DNA of 64,000 bases from Salinisphaera sp. T31B1. Its GTDB lineage: Bacteria; Pseudomonadota; Gammaproteobacteria; Nevskiales; Salinisphaeraceae. Each line of letters starts with the position of its first letter. Within the stretch, counting starts at the first letter, position 1. The notes under the pieces are model-generated. The model did no database searches. It was given only the letters and a program-made list of their open reading frames with translations, and was not told where the DNA came from. Positions 13,866 through 22,133 of this stretch are shown here, piece by piece. Location of the stretch: assembly GCF_040361275.1 (NCBI RefSeq), contig NZ_APNH01000004.1, forward strand, positions 310,001 to 374,000. Reading direction: 5' to 3'. The position numbers and the translations under genes were made by a program.

Positions 13866-14420
13866 TTGAACGTCATTACAAAAGTCATTAAGCAAGCATC
13901 GGACGATGTGAATTTTCGTGCGCCGCTCAAGCAGGACGGCGCGGACATCCTGCGACTCGTGCATGATCTGGGCGTGCTCGACGCCAATTCGGCCTATGCC
14001 TACATGCTGATCGGCGAGCATCATTCCGATACCAGCGTGGTCGCCGAAATCGACGGTCGTCTGGTCGGGTTCATCACCGCCTATATCCTGCCGCGCCATC
14101 CCGATATCGTCTTTGTATGGCAAGTCGGTGTGGCCGAGGCCGGCCGCGGCCGCGGGCTGGCGACGCGCATGCTCTTCGAGATTCTCAAGCGTCCGGCGTG
14201 TTTCGATGTCCACTACATGGATACCACGATCGGTCCGAGCAACGAGCCGTCTCAGGCGTTGTTCCGTGGCCTGGCCCGTCGCCTGAACACCTACGTCGAG
14301 GAAAGCGAACTCTTCGCCAGCGATCTGTTCGGCGATTTCGACGACGAAGAGCACGAGCCCGAGATACTGTTTCGTATCGGCCCGTTCGATGCGAAGACCG
14401 TGCGCGGCGCGCTCGAGTAG
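13866..14420 (+). CDS. ectA: L-2,4-diaminobutyrate N-gamma-acetyltransferase EctA
   Basis: Acetylates diaminobutyrate, the second step of ectoine (compatible solute) synthesis. A GNAT-fold protein of 184 residues with family motifs LDANSAYAYMLI, FVWQVGVAEAGRGRGLATRML (acetyl-CoA loop) and DTTIGPSNEPSQALFRGLAR. The only start giving the full N-terminus is TTG 13866, which has no clear Shine-Dalgarno; GTG 13908 would shorten the protein by 14 residues. It is first in ectABC, in the usual order. No ectR, ectD or ask_ect gene is adjacent. Confidence 0.93.
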   Translation: MNVITKVIKQASDDVNFRAPLKQDGADILRLVHDLGVLDANSAYAYMLIGEHHSDTSVVAEIDGRLVGFITAYILPRHPDIVFVWQVGVAEAGRGRGLATRMLFEILKRPACFDVHYMDTTIGPSNEPSQALFRGLARRLNTYVEESELFASDLFGDFDDEEHEPEILFRIGPFDAKTVRGALE

Positions 14421-14473
14421 TCCTGCCGATCCAGTCTATTTCGATTCCACCCGAGCCAAGCTCAGGAGTTTCC

Positions 14474-15751
14474 ATGGAAACCATCAATCGACTCGAATCC
14501 GAAGTACGCGGTTATGTGCGTGGCTTCCCGACCGTATTCACCACGGCCAAGGGCAATTGCCTGACCAACGACAAGGGCGAGTACTATCTCGACTTCTTCG
14601 GCGGCGCCGGCGCGCTCAACTACGGCCATAACGACGAGACCATGAAGGCCGCGCTGCTGGAGTACATCCAGGGCGACAACATCTGCCACGGCCTGGACAT
14701 GGCGACCGACCAGAAGCAGATCTTTCTCGAGACATTCGAAGAAGTGGTGATGAAGCCGCGGGGCATGGACTACAAGATCCAGTTCCCCGGGCCGACGGGC
14801 ACCAATGCCGTTGAGGCCGCGCTCAAGCTCGCGCGCAAGGTGAAAAAGCGCGATCGGGTGCTTTTCTTCACCAATGGTTATCACGGCATGACGCTCGGCT
14901 CGCTGGCGGTCACGGGCAACGCGTCCAAGCGTGCTGGTGCGGGCGTGTGCCTGTGTCATTCCTCGCCGATTCCGTTTCACGACTACTTCCGCGACGGCCG
15001 GGACACTGCGTCCGACCTGGAAATGCTGCTCGACAACAGTTCCAGCGGTCTGGAAAAGCCGGCCGCCGTCATTCTCGAGACAGTGCAGGGCGAGGGCGGC
15101 ATCAACGTCGCCAGCAACGAGTGGCTCCAGCGTATCGAGAAGGTCTGCCGCAAGCACGACATGCTGCTGATCGTGGACGACATCCAGGCCGGTGTCGGGC
15201 GTACTGGGCCGTTCTTTTCCTTCGAGCCTTCGGGTATCAAGCCGGACATCATCACGCTGTCCAAGTCGCTGTCCGGCTTCGGACTGCCGCTTGCGATCAC
15301 CATGATTCGCCCCGATCTGGATATCTGGGAGCCGGGCGAGCATAACGGTACGTTCCGTGGCAACAACCACGCGTTTGTGACCGCTGTATCGGCGCTCAAC
15401 AAGTTCTGGCGCGACGACGCGTTCGAAAAGGAAACGCTGCGCAAAGGTGAGCACATGCGCAAGCGCCTGCAGGAGATCGTCGACAGCCATTCCGGGTTCG
15501 AAGCCGAGGTGCGCGGACGCGGCATGTTCATCGGCGTCGACTGCGAGGATGCCGATATCGCCGGTCAGATCGTGGCCGAATGCTTCGAGCGCAAGCTGCT
15601 GATGGAAACGGCCGGCCCGCGCGACAGTGTGATCAAATTCATGCAGGCGCTGACCACCACAGATGCTGATATCGACAAGGGGCTGGATATCGTGGCCGAC
15701 TCGGTGCAGAGCGTGCTCGAGAAGCATGGTCTGGCCAAGGGTGCCGCCTAG
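14474..15751 (+). CDS. ectB: diaminobutyrate-2-oxoglutarate aminotransferase EctB
   Basis: A PLP enzyme converting aspartate semialdehyde to L-2,4-diaminobutyrate with glutamate as donor, committing carbon to ectoine. The 425-residue protein shows NYGHND, the FPGPTGTNAVEAALKLAR segment, NGYHGMTLGSLAVTGN, IVDDIQAGVGRTG and the PLP-lysine motif TLSKSLSGFGLP. The ATG at 14474 is preceded by CAGGAG. It lies 53 bases after ectA. Confidence 0.97.
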   Translation: METINRLESEVRGYVRGFPTVFTTAKGNCLTNDKGEYYLDFFGGAGALNYGHNDETMKAALLEYIQGDNICHGLDMATDQKQIFLETFEEVVMKPRGMDYKIQFPGPTGTNAVEAALKLARKVKKRDRVLFFTNGYHGMTLGSLAVTGNASKRAGAGVCLCHSSPIPFHDYFRDGRDTASDLEMLLDNSSSGLEKPAAVILETVQGEGGINVASNEWLQRIEKVCRKHDMLLIVDDIQAGVGRTGPFFSFEPSGIKPDIITLSKSLSGFGLPLAITMIRPDLDIWEPGEHNGTFRGNNHAFVTAVSALNKFWRDDAFEKETLRKGEHMRKRLQEIVDSHSGFEAEVRGRGMFIGVDCEDADIAGQIVAECFERKLLMETAGPRDSVIKFMQALTTTDADIDKGLDIVADSVQSVLEKHGLAKGAA

Positions 15752-15777
15752 TAGGCGACCGTCGGTCGTTTGGTCAT

Positions 15778-15812
15778 TCGCTTGCGAGCGTTGTACGCAC
15801 GCTCGCAAGCGA
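15778..15812 (+). repeat. strong intercistronic hairpin between ectB and ectC
   Basis: CGCTTGCGAGCG (15779-15790) and CGCTCGCAAGCG (15800-15811) are a perfect 12-bp inverted repeat, extended to 13 bp by flanking T and A, with a 9-base loop. No T-run follows, so it is not a typical terminator. It probably stabilises or separates the ectAB and ectC portions of the message. Confidence 0.7.
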
Positions 15813-15846
15813 GTACAAATAATTCCACCCAAGTAAAGGAGTTGGT

Positions 15847-16236
15847 ATGAAGATTGTTCGCACCGAAGACCTGCGCGGCACCGACCGTGAAGTCATCAGC
15901 GAAGGCGGCTGGACCAGCGTTCGCTGGTTGCTCGCCAAGGACGGTATGGGGTTCTCGTTCCACGAAACCACCTTTCCGCCCGGCCTCGAATTCGACATGT
16001 GGTACAAGCATCATCTGGAAGCGGTGTTTTGCTACCAGGGTGAAGGTACCCTCGTGAACCGCGATACCGGTGAAGAGCACAAGATCGAGCCGGGCACCGT
16101 GTATGCGTTGGATAACCACGACAAGCACACGCTCAAGGCCAAGACCGAAATGAAGCTGGTCTGCGCGTTCAACCCGCCGGTTACCGGTCGTGAAACCCAC
16201 GACGCAGACGGTGCCTACGTGCCGCCGAAGGACTAA
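15847..16236 (+). CDS. ectC: ectoine synthase EctC
   Basis: A cupin-fold, metal-dependent cyclase that closes N-gamma-acetyl-diaminobutyrate to ectoine. The 129-residue protein starts MKIVRTEDLRGTDREV and contains the cupin segments GFSFHETTFPPGLEFDMWYKHH and EAVFCYQGEGTL, plus IEPGTVYALDNHDKH, all characteristic. AAAGGAG lies 5 bases before the ATG. A strong terminator follows, ending the operon. Confidence 0.98.
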   Translation: MKIVRTEDLRGTDREVISEGGWTSVRWLLAKDGMGFSFHETTFPPGLEFDMWYKHHLEAVFCYQGEGTLVNRDTGEEHKIEPGTVYALDNHDKHTLKAKTEMKLVCAFNPPVTGRETHDADGAYVPPKD

Positions 16237-16272
16237 GTCCTGCTGCGGGCATTTGCATGCTTGCATACGAAG

Positions 16273-16302
16273 GCCCCGGCGCTGAGCCGGGGCTTTTTTT
16301 TT
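16273..16302 (+). terminator. Rho-independent terminator of ectABC
   Basis: The stem GCCCCGGC/GCCGGGGC (16273-16280 with 16286-16293) has a 5-base loop and is followed by nine T. The 178 bases from here to 16480 hold no convincing gene on either strand. Confidence 0.9.
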
Positions 16303-16480
16303 GCGTCGGCAGGGGTGAGTTCGGCGACTGACGGCTCGTCAGCCGGTGTTGCCTCCTCCGCCAAAGCAAGACGGAGCGCCGGCACAGTCCGCCGGCGGTC
16401 GGCCCGGGTCGGCAAGGGCCCCATGCAGGTGCCAGCCCGCTCGGGCCACGACTGGCTGTGGCGCATGGCCACCGTAACGG

Positions 16481-16792
16481 TTAGGCCGTCAGCCCACCCA
16501 CCAGCGCACCTGCCAACAGCGGCAGGCTCTGGACGACGATGAGCACGAACAGCCCGGCGCCGGCGATTGCGCCGATGATGGGCATCCCGATAAGTGCGGT
16601 GCCAAACCCGACCAGGACAAAACACAGTACGGCGGCCGGCAATACGGCGGCCAGCAACCCGCGACCGGCATTGCCTGCGGTGCGTCCCCCCACGAAACCT
16701 GCCAACAGTGGGCCGATCAGTGGCAGCCAGAACAGCAGCAGGGAAAGTACCGCCATCCAGATCATGGCCATCACGAGACTGCCTTGCTTCAT
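16481..16792 (-). CDS. small integral membrane protein, unknown function
   Basis: A 103-residue, almost entirely hydrophobic protein with about three membrane segments rich in Gly and Ala (LIGPLLAGFVGGRTAG, GMPIIGAIAGAG, LLAGALVGGLTA), suggesting tightly packed glycine-zipper helices. I do not recognise a named family with confidence. The ATG at 16792 has AAGGA about 10 bases upstream; a TTG six codons earlier is possible. It is divergent from queH, with a perfect 8+8 palindrome between them that could control one or both. Confidence 0.7.
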   Translation of the reverse strand: MKQGSLVMAMIWMAVLSLLLFWLPLIGPLLAGFVGGRTAGNAGRGLLAAVLPAAVLCFVLVGFGTALIGMPIIGAIAGAGLFVLIVVQSLPLLAGALVGGLTA

Positions 16793-16846
16793 CTTTTTTG
16801 AGTCCTTCAAAACGTTGTGTGCATGGACTGGCCGGCATCAAAGCCG

Positions 16847-16864
16847 GACAATAGGGCTATTGTC
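16847..16864. promoter_or_regulatory. palindromic operator candidate between the membrane-protein gene and queH
   Basis: GACAATAG-GG-CTATTGTC is a perfect 8-bp inverted repeat with a 2-base spacer, 21 bases before the queH ATG and 54 bases before the divergent gene. Its size and symmetry are those of a dimeric repressor or activator site. I cannot assign it to a known regulator. Confidence 0.5.
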
Positions 16865-16885
16865 GCAAAGCAACCGAGTCCGCGC

Positions 16886-17614
16886 ATGAACCGCTTCAGC
16901 CTGGATCAGTACGAACGTCCGGAACTCGAGCCGCCCGAGCAGGATACTAAATTGCTCATGCATTCCTGCTGTGCCCCCTGTGCAGGCGACGTGTTGGCCG
17001 CGGTAAAGGCTTCGGGTATTGATACCACCGTGTACTTCTACAATCCGAATATTCATCCGGTGGCCGAATACGAGATGCGCAAGGCCGAGGATATTCGCTA
17101 CTGCGAAGAACTCGGCATTCCGCATATCGACGGCGATTACGACACGGACCGCTGGTTCGACCGGATTCGTGGTCTGGAGAACGAGCCGGAGCGCGGGCGC
17201 CGTTGTACCGTGTGTTTCGACATGCGGTTCGAACGAACCGCGCTCTATGCCGCTGAGCACGGCTACGGGTTGATCTCCAGTACCCTGGGTATTTCGCGCT
17301 GGAAGAACATGGCCCAGATCAACGAGGCCGGCGTACGCGCGGCCGCCCGCTATCCGGATGTCATCTATTGGACCCTGAACTGGCGCAAGGAGGGCGGTGC
17401 GGCGCGCATGATCGAGATCGCCAAGCGCAAGGGCTTCTATCAGCAAGAGTACTGCGGATGCGTATACAGCCTGCGCGATACTAATCGGCACCGAAAAACC
17501 CGAGGCCGTGAGCGTATCCAGAAAGGGGTCAAATTCTATGGCCGGGAAGCGATTACCGGCACCGCGCCGGGGCGTGGCGAATATCCTACATTGAAGACGC
17601 CGGCCGACGACTGA
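16886..17614 (+). CDS. queH: epoxyqueuosine reductase QueH
   Basis: The last step of queuosine tRNA modification, reducing epoxyqueuosine, by the metal-cluster QueH family (formerly DUF208) that substitutes for QueG. The 242-residue protein carries the defining cysteines: HSCCAPC near residue 33, [10 protein letters not shown], and [10 protein letters not shown]. Other family segments are [16 protein letters not shown] and [12 protein letters not shown]. The ATG at 16886 is chosen because the family begins with a short leader before the CCAPC block. queF, another queuosine-pathway gene, lies at 53199-53588. Confidence 0.92.
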   Translation: MNRFSLDQYERPELEPPEQDTKLLMHSCCAPCAGDVLAAVKASGIDTTVYFYNPNIHPVAEYEMRKAEDIRYCEELGIPHIDGDYDTDRWFDRIRGLENEPERGRRCTVCFDMRFERTALYAAEHGYGLISSTLGISRWKNMAQINEAGVRAAARYPDVIYWTLNWRKEGGAARMIEIAKRKGFYQQEYCGCVYSLRDTNRHRKTRGRERIQKGVKFYGREAITGTAPGRGEYPTLKTPADD

Positions 17615-17623
17615 TCGGCCGGC
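17599..17623. repeat. inverted repeat at converging gene ends
   Basis: GCCGGCCGA and TCGGCCGGC form a perfect 9-bp repeat with a 7-base loop across the queH stop. It lies 11 bases from the stop of the opposing DUF4168 gene. There is no T-run on either strand, so it is at best a weak bidirectional terminator. Confidence 0.4.
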
Positions 17624-17633
17624 ATCGAAGGCC

Positions 17634-18029
17634 TTAACGCATCTTTTGGATACGTTGGGCCAGTTCCGGATTCTGCTGGGCCGCGCGGGCGATCTCGTTG
17701 TAATCGGACACCGACAGGTCGTTGTCCTGAACCGCTTCGACCATCTTCTGGTTGGCCTTGTTGCGGTTGGCCATCATCGATTCCTGATCCTGGCTGTTTT
17801 TCATCTGCTGCTGGATATCGGCGCGCACCGAACGGACGTCTTGTTGGGCGGCGGCGAACTTTTCCAGTTTCGCGTCGGAGACGTTGGCGGCCGACGTAGC
17901 CGGTTGCGGCGTCTGGGTTTGCCCGGATCCGCCGTACGACGACTGGCCGTCCTGAGCGAAGACCGGTGCAGCACAGGCCAGGGTTGCGCCCATGAGCGCC
18001 GTCGCAGCGATACGGTTGGCTGAAAGCAT
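17634..18029 (-). CDS. DUF4168 secreted protein
   Basis: A 131-residue exported protein: signal peptide about residues 1-25 (cleavage after VFAQ), a Gln/Gly/Ser/Thr-rich linker, then a helical DUF4168-type domain (KLEKFAAAQQDV, MVEAVQDNDLSVSDYNEIARAAQQNPEL). Function unknown; members are periplasmic or surface proteins. The ATG at 18029 has AAGGAGTCACC upstream. Its promoter region carries an ECF-type element matching that of the neighbouring sigma gene, so it is probably a direct target of that sigma factor. Confidence 0.85.
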   Translation of the reverse strand: MLSANRIAATALMGATLACAAPVFAQDGQSSYGGSGQTQTPQPATSAANVSDAKLEKFAAAQQDVRSVRADIQQQMKNSQDQESMMANRNKANQKMVEAVQDNDLSVSDYNEIARAAQQNPELAQRIQKMR

Positions 18030-18086
18030 GGTGACTCCTTGCTTGAATTAAGTGTCGCGAACGGCAAAAAGCCGTACGCACGATCA

Positions 18087-18114
18087 CCAACGCCGACACG
18101 CCGCGATCGGTTCC
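18087..18114 (-). promoter_or_regulatory. ECF-type promoter of the DUF4168 gene
   Basis: Read on the minus strand, GGAACC (18109-18114) and CGTTGG (18087-18092) are separated by 16 bp, i.e. GGAAC-N17-CGTT. The expected start near 18080 is about 50 bases before the ATG. The same extended boxes, ATGGAACC and CGTTGGT, occur in the divergent promoter of the ECF sigma gene. Confidence 0.7.
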
Positions 18115-18159
18115 ATGGTTTTTCCGCTCGCATCGAATGTTCCTCATAACGGCTTGGAT

Positions 18160-18186
18160 GGAACCAAACGCGCCAACAGCCGTTGG
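18160..18186 (+). promoter_or_regulatory. ECF-type autoregulatory promoter of the sigma factor gene
   Basis: GGAACC (18160-18165) and CGTTGG (18181-18186), 15 bp apart, i.e. GGAAC-N16-CGTT. This is the consensus form reported for EcfG/ECF26-like sigma factors. The expected start near 18193 is about 54 bases before the sigma start codon. Its extended boxes are identical to those in the divergent promoter at 18087-18114. Confidence 0.7.
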
Positions 18187-18246
18187 TAGCGATGTGGACA
18201 GTCAACCAACGCCAATGGCGGCCGACCGGGCACCGAGGACGGGCGA

Positions 18247-18768
18247 GTGATTCAGGCGCACATGATCGAGGCCGAGATTCCGCATTTGCGGCGGTATGCC
18301 CGCTCGCTATTGCGCGGCCATCGCGAAAGTGCCGACGACCTGGTACAGGACACGCTCGAGCGCGCCTGGAGCAAGCGCTGGCTATGGCGGCCGAGCGGCC
18401 GCTTGCGCAGCTGGCTGTTCCGGATTCTTTACCGGCTGTATCTCGACCGCATGCCGGTCGTCACCGCAGCTCACGGCAATCTGATCGCACTGGATGCAAT
18501 ACGCGAACCAGTCTGCGGCCGGGCGCGGCCGGACAGTACGCTCCACTGTCGCGACGTACTCGACGCCATTGATGCGTTGCCCGACACCCAGCGTGCGGTA
18601 CTGTTGCTGGTTGCCGTCGAGCAGCCCAGCTATAGCGAGGGCGCTGCCATGCTCGGTATCCGCGTGGGCACGTATCGCTCACGGCTGTCCCGGGCGCGTG
18701 AGATGCTCGGCGAACGACTCGAGCTGCGCCCGTCACCCCTATCGGCAAAGGAGGGTCAGCATGGCTGA
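18247..18768 (+). CDS. ECF RNA polymerase sigma factor
   Basis: A 173-residue extracytoplasmic-function sigma factor. Region 2 shows LRRYARSLL, then DDLVQDTLERAW, then LRSWLFRILYRLY; region 4 shows ALPDTQRAVLLLVAVEQPSYSEGAAMLGIRVGTYRSRLSRARE. The overall look is like ECF26-type factors. GTG 18247 (preceded by GAGG) gives the longest form; ATG 18262 is an alternative. The stop overlaps the downstream anti-sigma gene by 8 bases. The two ECF-like promoters flanking it suggest that it controls itself and the DUF4168 gene. Confidence 0.93.
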   Translation: MIQAHMIEAEIPHLRRYARSLLRGHRESADDLVQDTLERAWSKRWLWRPSGRLRSWLFRILYRLYLDRMPVVTAAHGNLIALDAIREPVCGRARPDSTLHCRDVLDAIDALPDTQRAVLLLVAVEQPSYSEGAAMLGIRVGTYRSRLSRAREMLGERLELRPSPLSAKEGQHG

Positions 18769-19630
18769 ATCGGACAACCCCGGCATCGATCACGAACGTA
18801 GGGTGGCATTCCATACCGGACGGCTCGGCGCCGCGCGGCAGCGGACGGGCGGGTGCCGCTTGCAGCACGATCGGGATGCGACGCATCGCGCCCACCGCGC
18901 CGCGGAAGCCGAATGGATCGTGCGCGACCGCTATGCGCCTGTTCTGGACGAGCCCATACCGCGCCGATTGCTTGTCCACGCTCAGCGACGAACGGCCAGT
19001 GGGTGGGCGCGTGGCATGGCCACGATCATGGTGGTCGCCACTGCAGCAGGCGGTGGCTGGTGGGTCGGCGCGCAGCGCGAACCCGGTACGCCCTCGGCCG
19101 CCTTTGGGCAATTGGTGGTACAGGCCACCCGTGAGCAGTCCTCCACGATGCGCCGAGTGGCCTCGGCCAACATGCCGGCGACCACGGCGTCGCCTGGCGA
19201 GCCCGATCTTTCGAGCCATGGGTTCTTTCTGACCCGCCGGCATCAGCTGGCCCAGAACGGGCATCCGATGTCGGAATTCGTCTATCAGGACGACGGTGGA
19301 CGCACCGTGAGAGTCTATGCCCAGAACATGCAGCCAGGCGTCGGCGCGTCGCCACGCGTGTTCTCGCACGACGGTCTGTCCCTGGCACGGTGGGAGACGG
19401 GCGGCTTCAACTATGCGCTGGTGGGCAGTCTGCCGACGTCCGATTTGCAGTCATTGGCCGTTGAGGCCGCACGCGCGGATTCCGATGCGACACACGGTGA
19501 GACGACGGGGCAGCCGAAATCCATCCGGCCGCACGCCCCGGAGACAGCCGGAACGGCGACGGTCAATGACGCGCCGCCGGCCAGTGTGGTACCGGCCGGC
19601 GCGTCAGCGCCCGGCGCCGGCACGATGTGA
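18761..19630 (+). CDS. membrane anti-sigma factor
   Basis: A 289-residue single-pass membrane protein. The N-terminal cytoplasmic part (about 1-82) resembles the anti-sigma domain partnered with ECF26-like factors, including AEWIVRDRYAPVLDEPIPRRLL. One membrane helix spans about 83-103. A periplasmic region includes FVYQDDGGRTVRVYAQN and LARWETGGFNYALVG, as in sensor parts of this family, and ends in a low-complexity Pro/Ala tail. There is no classical zinc HxxxCxxC motif. It overlaps the sigma gene (ATGGCTGA), as expected for stoichiometric expression. Confidence 0.85.
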   Translation: MAESDNPGIDHERRVAFHTGRLGAARQRTGGCRLQHDRDATHRAHRAAEAEWIVRDRYAPVLDEPIPRRLLVHAQRRTASGWARGMATIMVVATAAGGGWWVGAQREPGTPSAAFGQLVVQATREQSSTMRRVASANMPATTASPGEPDLSSHGFFLTRRHQLAQNGHPMSEFVYQDDGGRTVRVYAQNMQPGVGASPRVFSHDGLSLARWETGGFNYALVGSLPTSDLQSLAVEAARADSDATHGETTGQPKSIRPHAPETAGTATVNDAPPASVVPAGASAPGAGTM

Positions 19631-19671
19631 GCGCGCTGCGGACGGTTCGTCGGCTGTCGCGGTCGGCCTCG

Positions 19672-21036
19672 CTAGTAGGCGAATTCGCTGAAGACCGGAT
19701 CGACCGACTGGCCCCAGCGGCCTTCGTAGAGCGATAGCAGATGCTCGGCCGGGGTCACGCCGGTTTCGGCGATTTCGGCCAGCTGGTTCAGGAACATGCT
19801 TTCATCCCGGTCGTGGGCATCCAACCGCGCGCGTCGGGCCAGACCGGCCTGGGCGAGCGCAACGACCTCGCGTGCCAGGTCCTGGAGCGTGCCGCCGCGA
19901 AACGGCGTCTTCAGACCCTGGATCGGTGCCTGATCGCGCAGATGATTGCGTTCGGCGGCGGTGAAATCGCGGCACAGCTGCCAGGCGCCGTCCAGCGACT
20001 GGCTGTCGTAACACAGGCCGGCCCAGAGGGCGGGCAGCGCGCAAAGGCGCCGCCAGGGGCCGCCGTCGGCGCCGCGCATTTCCATGAAACGTTTGAGCCG
20101 GACTTCCGGAAACAAGGTGGTCAGATGATCGTCCCAGTCGGAGAGCATCGGCCGTTCGCCGGGCAGCGCCGGCAACTTGCCGGCCAGGAAATCGCGGAAT
20201 GACTGGCCCGAGGCGTCGATATACCGGCCGTCGCGATAGACGAAATACATGGGTACGTCGAGCGCGTAGTCGATATAGCGTTCGAAGCCCATGTCGTTGT
20301 CGAACACCCAGTCGAGCATGCCGCAACGATCGGGATCGGTATCGGTCCAGATCTGGCTGCGATATGACACGAAGCCGTTGGGCTTGCCGCGGGTGAAAGG
20401 CGAATTCGCGAACAGCGCCGTCGCCACCGGCTGCAGTGCGAGACCGACTCGGAATTTCTCGATCATGTCGGCTTCGGAGCCGTAGTCGATATTGACCTGT
20501 ACGGTGGAGGTTCGAAGCATCATGTCCAGGCCGAGGCTGCCGACCTTGGGCATGTACGCTTTCATGATCTCGTAGCGCTGTTTGGGCATCCACGGGCAGT
20601 CCTCGCGAGCCCATTTCGGCTGGAAGCCCAGCCCGATCAGGCCGACGTTCATTTCCTGCGCGACTTCCTTGACCTGTGCCAGATGTGTATGCACCTCGTC
20701 GCACGCTTCATGGATGGTTTCCAGCGGCGCGCCGGCTAGCTCGAGCTGGCCACCCGGCTCGAGGGTGATATGGCATCGGCCGAGTTCGAGTGCGATCAGG
20801 TGACCGTTTTCGGTCATCGGCTGCCAGCCAAAGCGGGTGAGCTTGTCGAGGAACGCCTCGATGCCGCGTTCACCGTCGAATGGCAACGGGCGCAGGGTCT
20901 CGCGATCGAAAACGAACTTCTCGTGTTCGGTGCCCAGCCGCCAGCGGCTCGGCGGCTTGCAGGCATTTTCGAAATATTCGACCAGCTGGCGCCGGTCGGT
21001 GATCGGCGCGCCGCCGGATTGCGATGGAGCGGACAT
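19672..21036 (-). CDS. gshA: glutamate-cysteine ligase, plant/alphaproteobacterial type
   Basis: Makes gamma-glutamylcysteine, the first step to glutathione. The 454-residue protein belongs to the GCS2/plant-like class: [66 protein letters not shown] and ITLEP-type active-site motifs. Many enteric and Pseudomonas species use a different GshA class; the plant-like type is known from Xanthomonas and alphaproteobacteria. The ATG at 21036 is the natural start. gshB is not in the window. It is divergent from ubiA. Confidence 0.95.
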   Translation of the reverse strand: MSAPSQSGGAPITDRRQLVEYFENACKPPSRWRLGTEHEKFVFDRETLRPLPFDGERGIEAFLDKLTRFGWQPMTENGHLIALELGRCHITLEPGGQLELAGAPLETIHEACDEVHTHLAQVKEVAQEMNVGLIGLGFQPKWAREDCPWMPKQRYEIMKAYMPKVGSLGLDMMLRTSTVQVNIDYGSEADMIEKFRVGLALQPVATALFANSPFTRGKPNGFVSYRSQIWTDTDPDRCGMLDWVFDNDMGFERYIDYALDVPMYFVYRDGRYIDASGQSFRDFLAGKLPALPGERPMLSDWDDHLTTLFPEVRLKRFMEMRGADGGPWRRLCALPALWAGLCYDSQSLDGAWQLCRDFTAAERNHLRDQAPIQGLKTPFRGGTLQDLAREVVALAQAGLARRARLDAHDRDESMFLNQLAEIAETGVTPAEHLLSLYEGRWGQSVDPVFSEFAY

Positions 21037-21112
21037 GGGTTCTCCAATCAGGCACGGCGCCCGGGTCTGCCGGCGCTGCGTGCTGCAGTCTGAATTTGCT
21101 GCATGGTAACTT

Positions 21113-21124
21113 TAAACGATCGTT
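21113..21124. promoter_or_regulatory. palindrome between gshA and ubiA
   Basis: AAACGATCGTTT is a perfect 12-bp palindrome within an AT-richer patch of the 176-bp divergent gap. It could be an operator for either gene, but it is short enough to arise by chance. Confidence 0.3.
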
Positions 21125-21212
21125 TTCGGGATGGTTGTCTCATGCAATCAATAATTTCGAGTACCGAGCCCGGCGTGTATGCGCCCCGGCAGCGCGCTGT
21201 GACCAGGATGGA

Positions 21213-22094
21213 ATGCGCATGAGCTACACGCCTGCGCTGTCGCAGCGACTGGATCGTTACCTGCGTCTGACTCGTCTGGATCGGCCGATCGGCATCTTTC
21301 TGGTGGTATGGCCGATGCTCTGGGCGCTGTGGCTGGCCGCCGGCGGTCTGCCCGATCCATGGGTATTGCTGGTATTCGTGGTCGGGGCGGTGTTGATGCG
21401 CTCGGCCGGATGCGTGATCAACGACTACGCGGATCGCCATATCGATGGGCATGTCGAACGGACGCGCGCGCGTCCACTGGCCACCGGTGAAGTATCGTCG
21501 GGCGAGGCGTTGACGCTGTTCGTCGTGCTTTGTCTGATGGCGTTCGTTCTGGTGCTCACCCTCAACGGCCTGACTATCGCCATGGCGTTCGTCGGCGCGG
21601 CGCTTGCCACGCTCTATCCGTTCACCAAGCGGGCGACGCACTGGCCGCAGATGTTTCTCGGCGCCGCGTTCGGCTGGGCCGTGCCGATGGCGTTTGCCGC
21701 CCAGGCGGGATACGTGCCATTGGGCGGCTGGATCCTTTTTCTGGCCACGCTCATCTGGGCACTGGTCTACGACACGTTCTACGCGATGGTCGATCGCGAC
21801 GACGATCTGAAAATCGGGGTGAAGTCCACGGCCATACTGTGGGGCCGCCACGACCGAGCCATCATCGGCGTGTTCCAGTGTCTATGGTTGGCGCTGCTCG
21901 TGGGGGTGGGGCTGTCGTTCGCAATGGGGCCGGTGTTCTATTGCGCGCTGGTATTGGCGGGTGCGACCGCGATTTATCACCAGTGGCTGGCCCGGCATCG
22001 CGATCGGGCGGGATGCTTCAAGGCGTTCATGCACCACAACGTACTCGGTGGCGTGGTGTTCGCCGGCATTGTGATCGATCTGGCGTTTCGCTAG
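21213..22094 (+). CDS. ubiA: 4-hydroxybenzoate polyprenyltransferase UbiA
   Basis: A membrane enzyme that prenylates 4-hydroxybenzoate in ubiquinone synthesis. The 293-residue protein has about eight to nine membrane helices and the two Asp-rich motifs [10 protein letters not shown] (after RSAGCVI) and [17 protein letters not shown]. The family start [16 protein letters not shown] lies just after the N-terminus. ATG 21213 and ATG 21219 are both possible, with AGGA upstream. ubiC is not adjacent. Confidence 0.95.
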   Translation: MRMSYTPALSQRLDRYLRLTRLDRPIGIFLVVWPMLWALWLAAGGLPDPWVLLVFVVGAVLMRSAGCVINDYADRHIDGHVERTRARPLATGEVSSGEALTLFVVLCLMAFVLVLTLNGLTIAMAFVGAALATLYPFTKRATHWPQMFLGAAFGWAVPMAFAAQAGYVPLGGWILFLATLIWALVYDTFYAMVDRDDDLKIGVKSTAILWGRHDRAIIGVFQCLWLALLVGVGLSFAMGPVFYCALVLAGATAIYHQWLARHRDRAGCFKAFMHHNVLGGVVFAGIVIDLAFR

Positions 22095-22133
22095 CCTGCG
22101 CCGTCGCCCGACCACGCCCAGCGAGCCTTTCGC

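Noticed and set aside
16261-16542. 93-residue frame starting in the ectC terminator
   Set aside because: It begins inside a terminator stem, overlaps the opposing membrane-protein gene, and has low-complexity Arg/Ser/Pro content.
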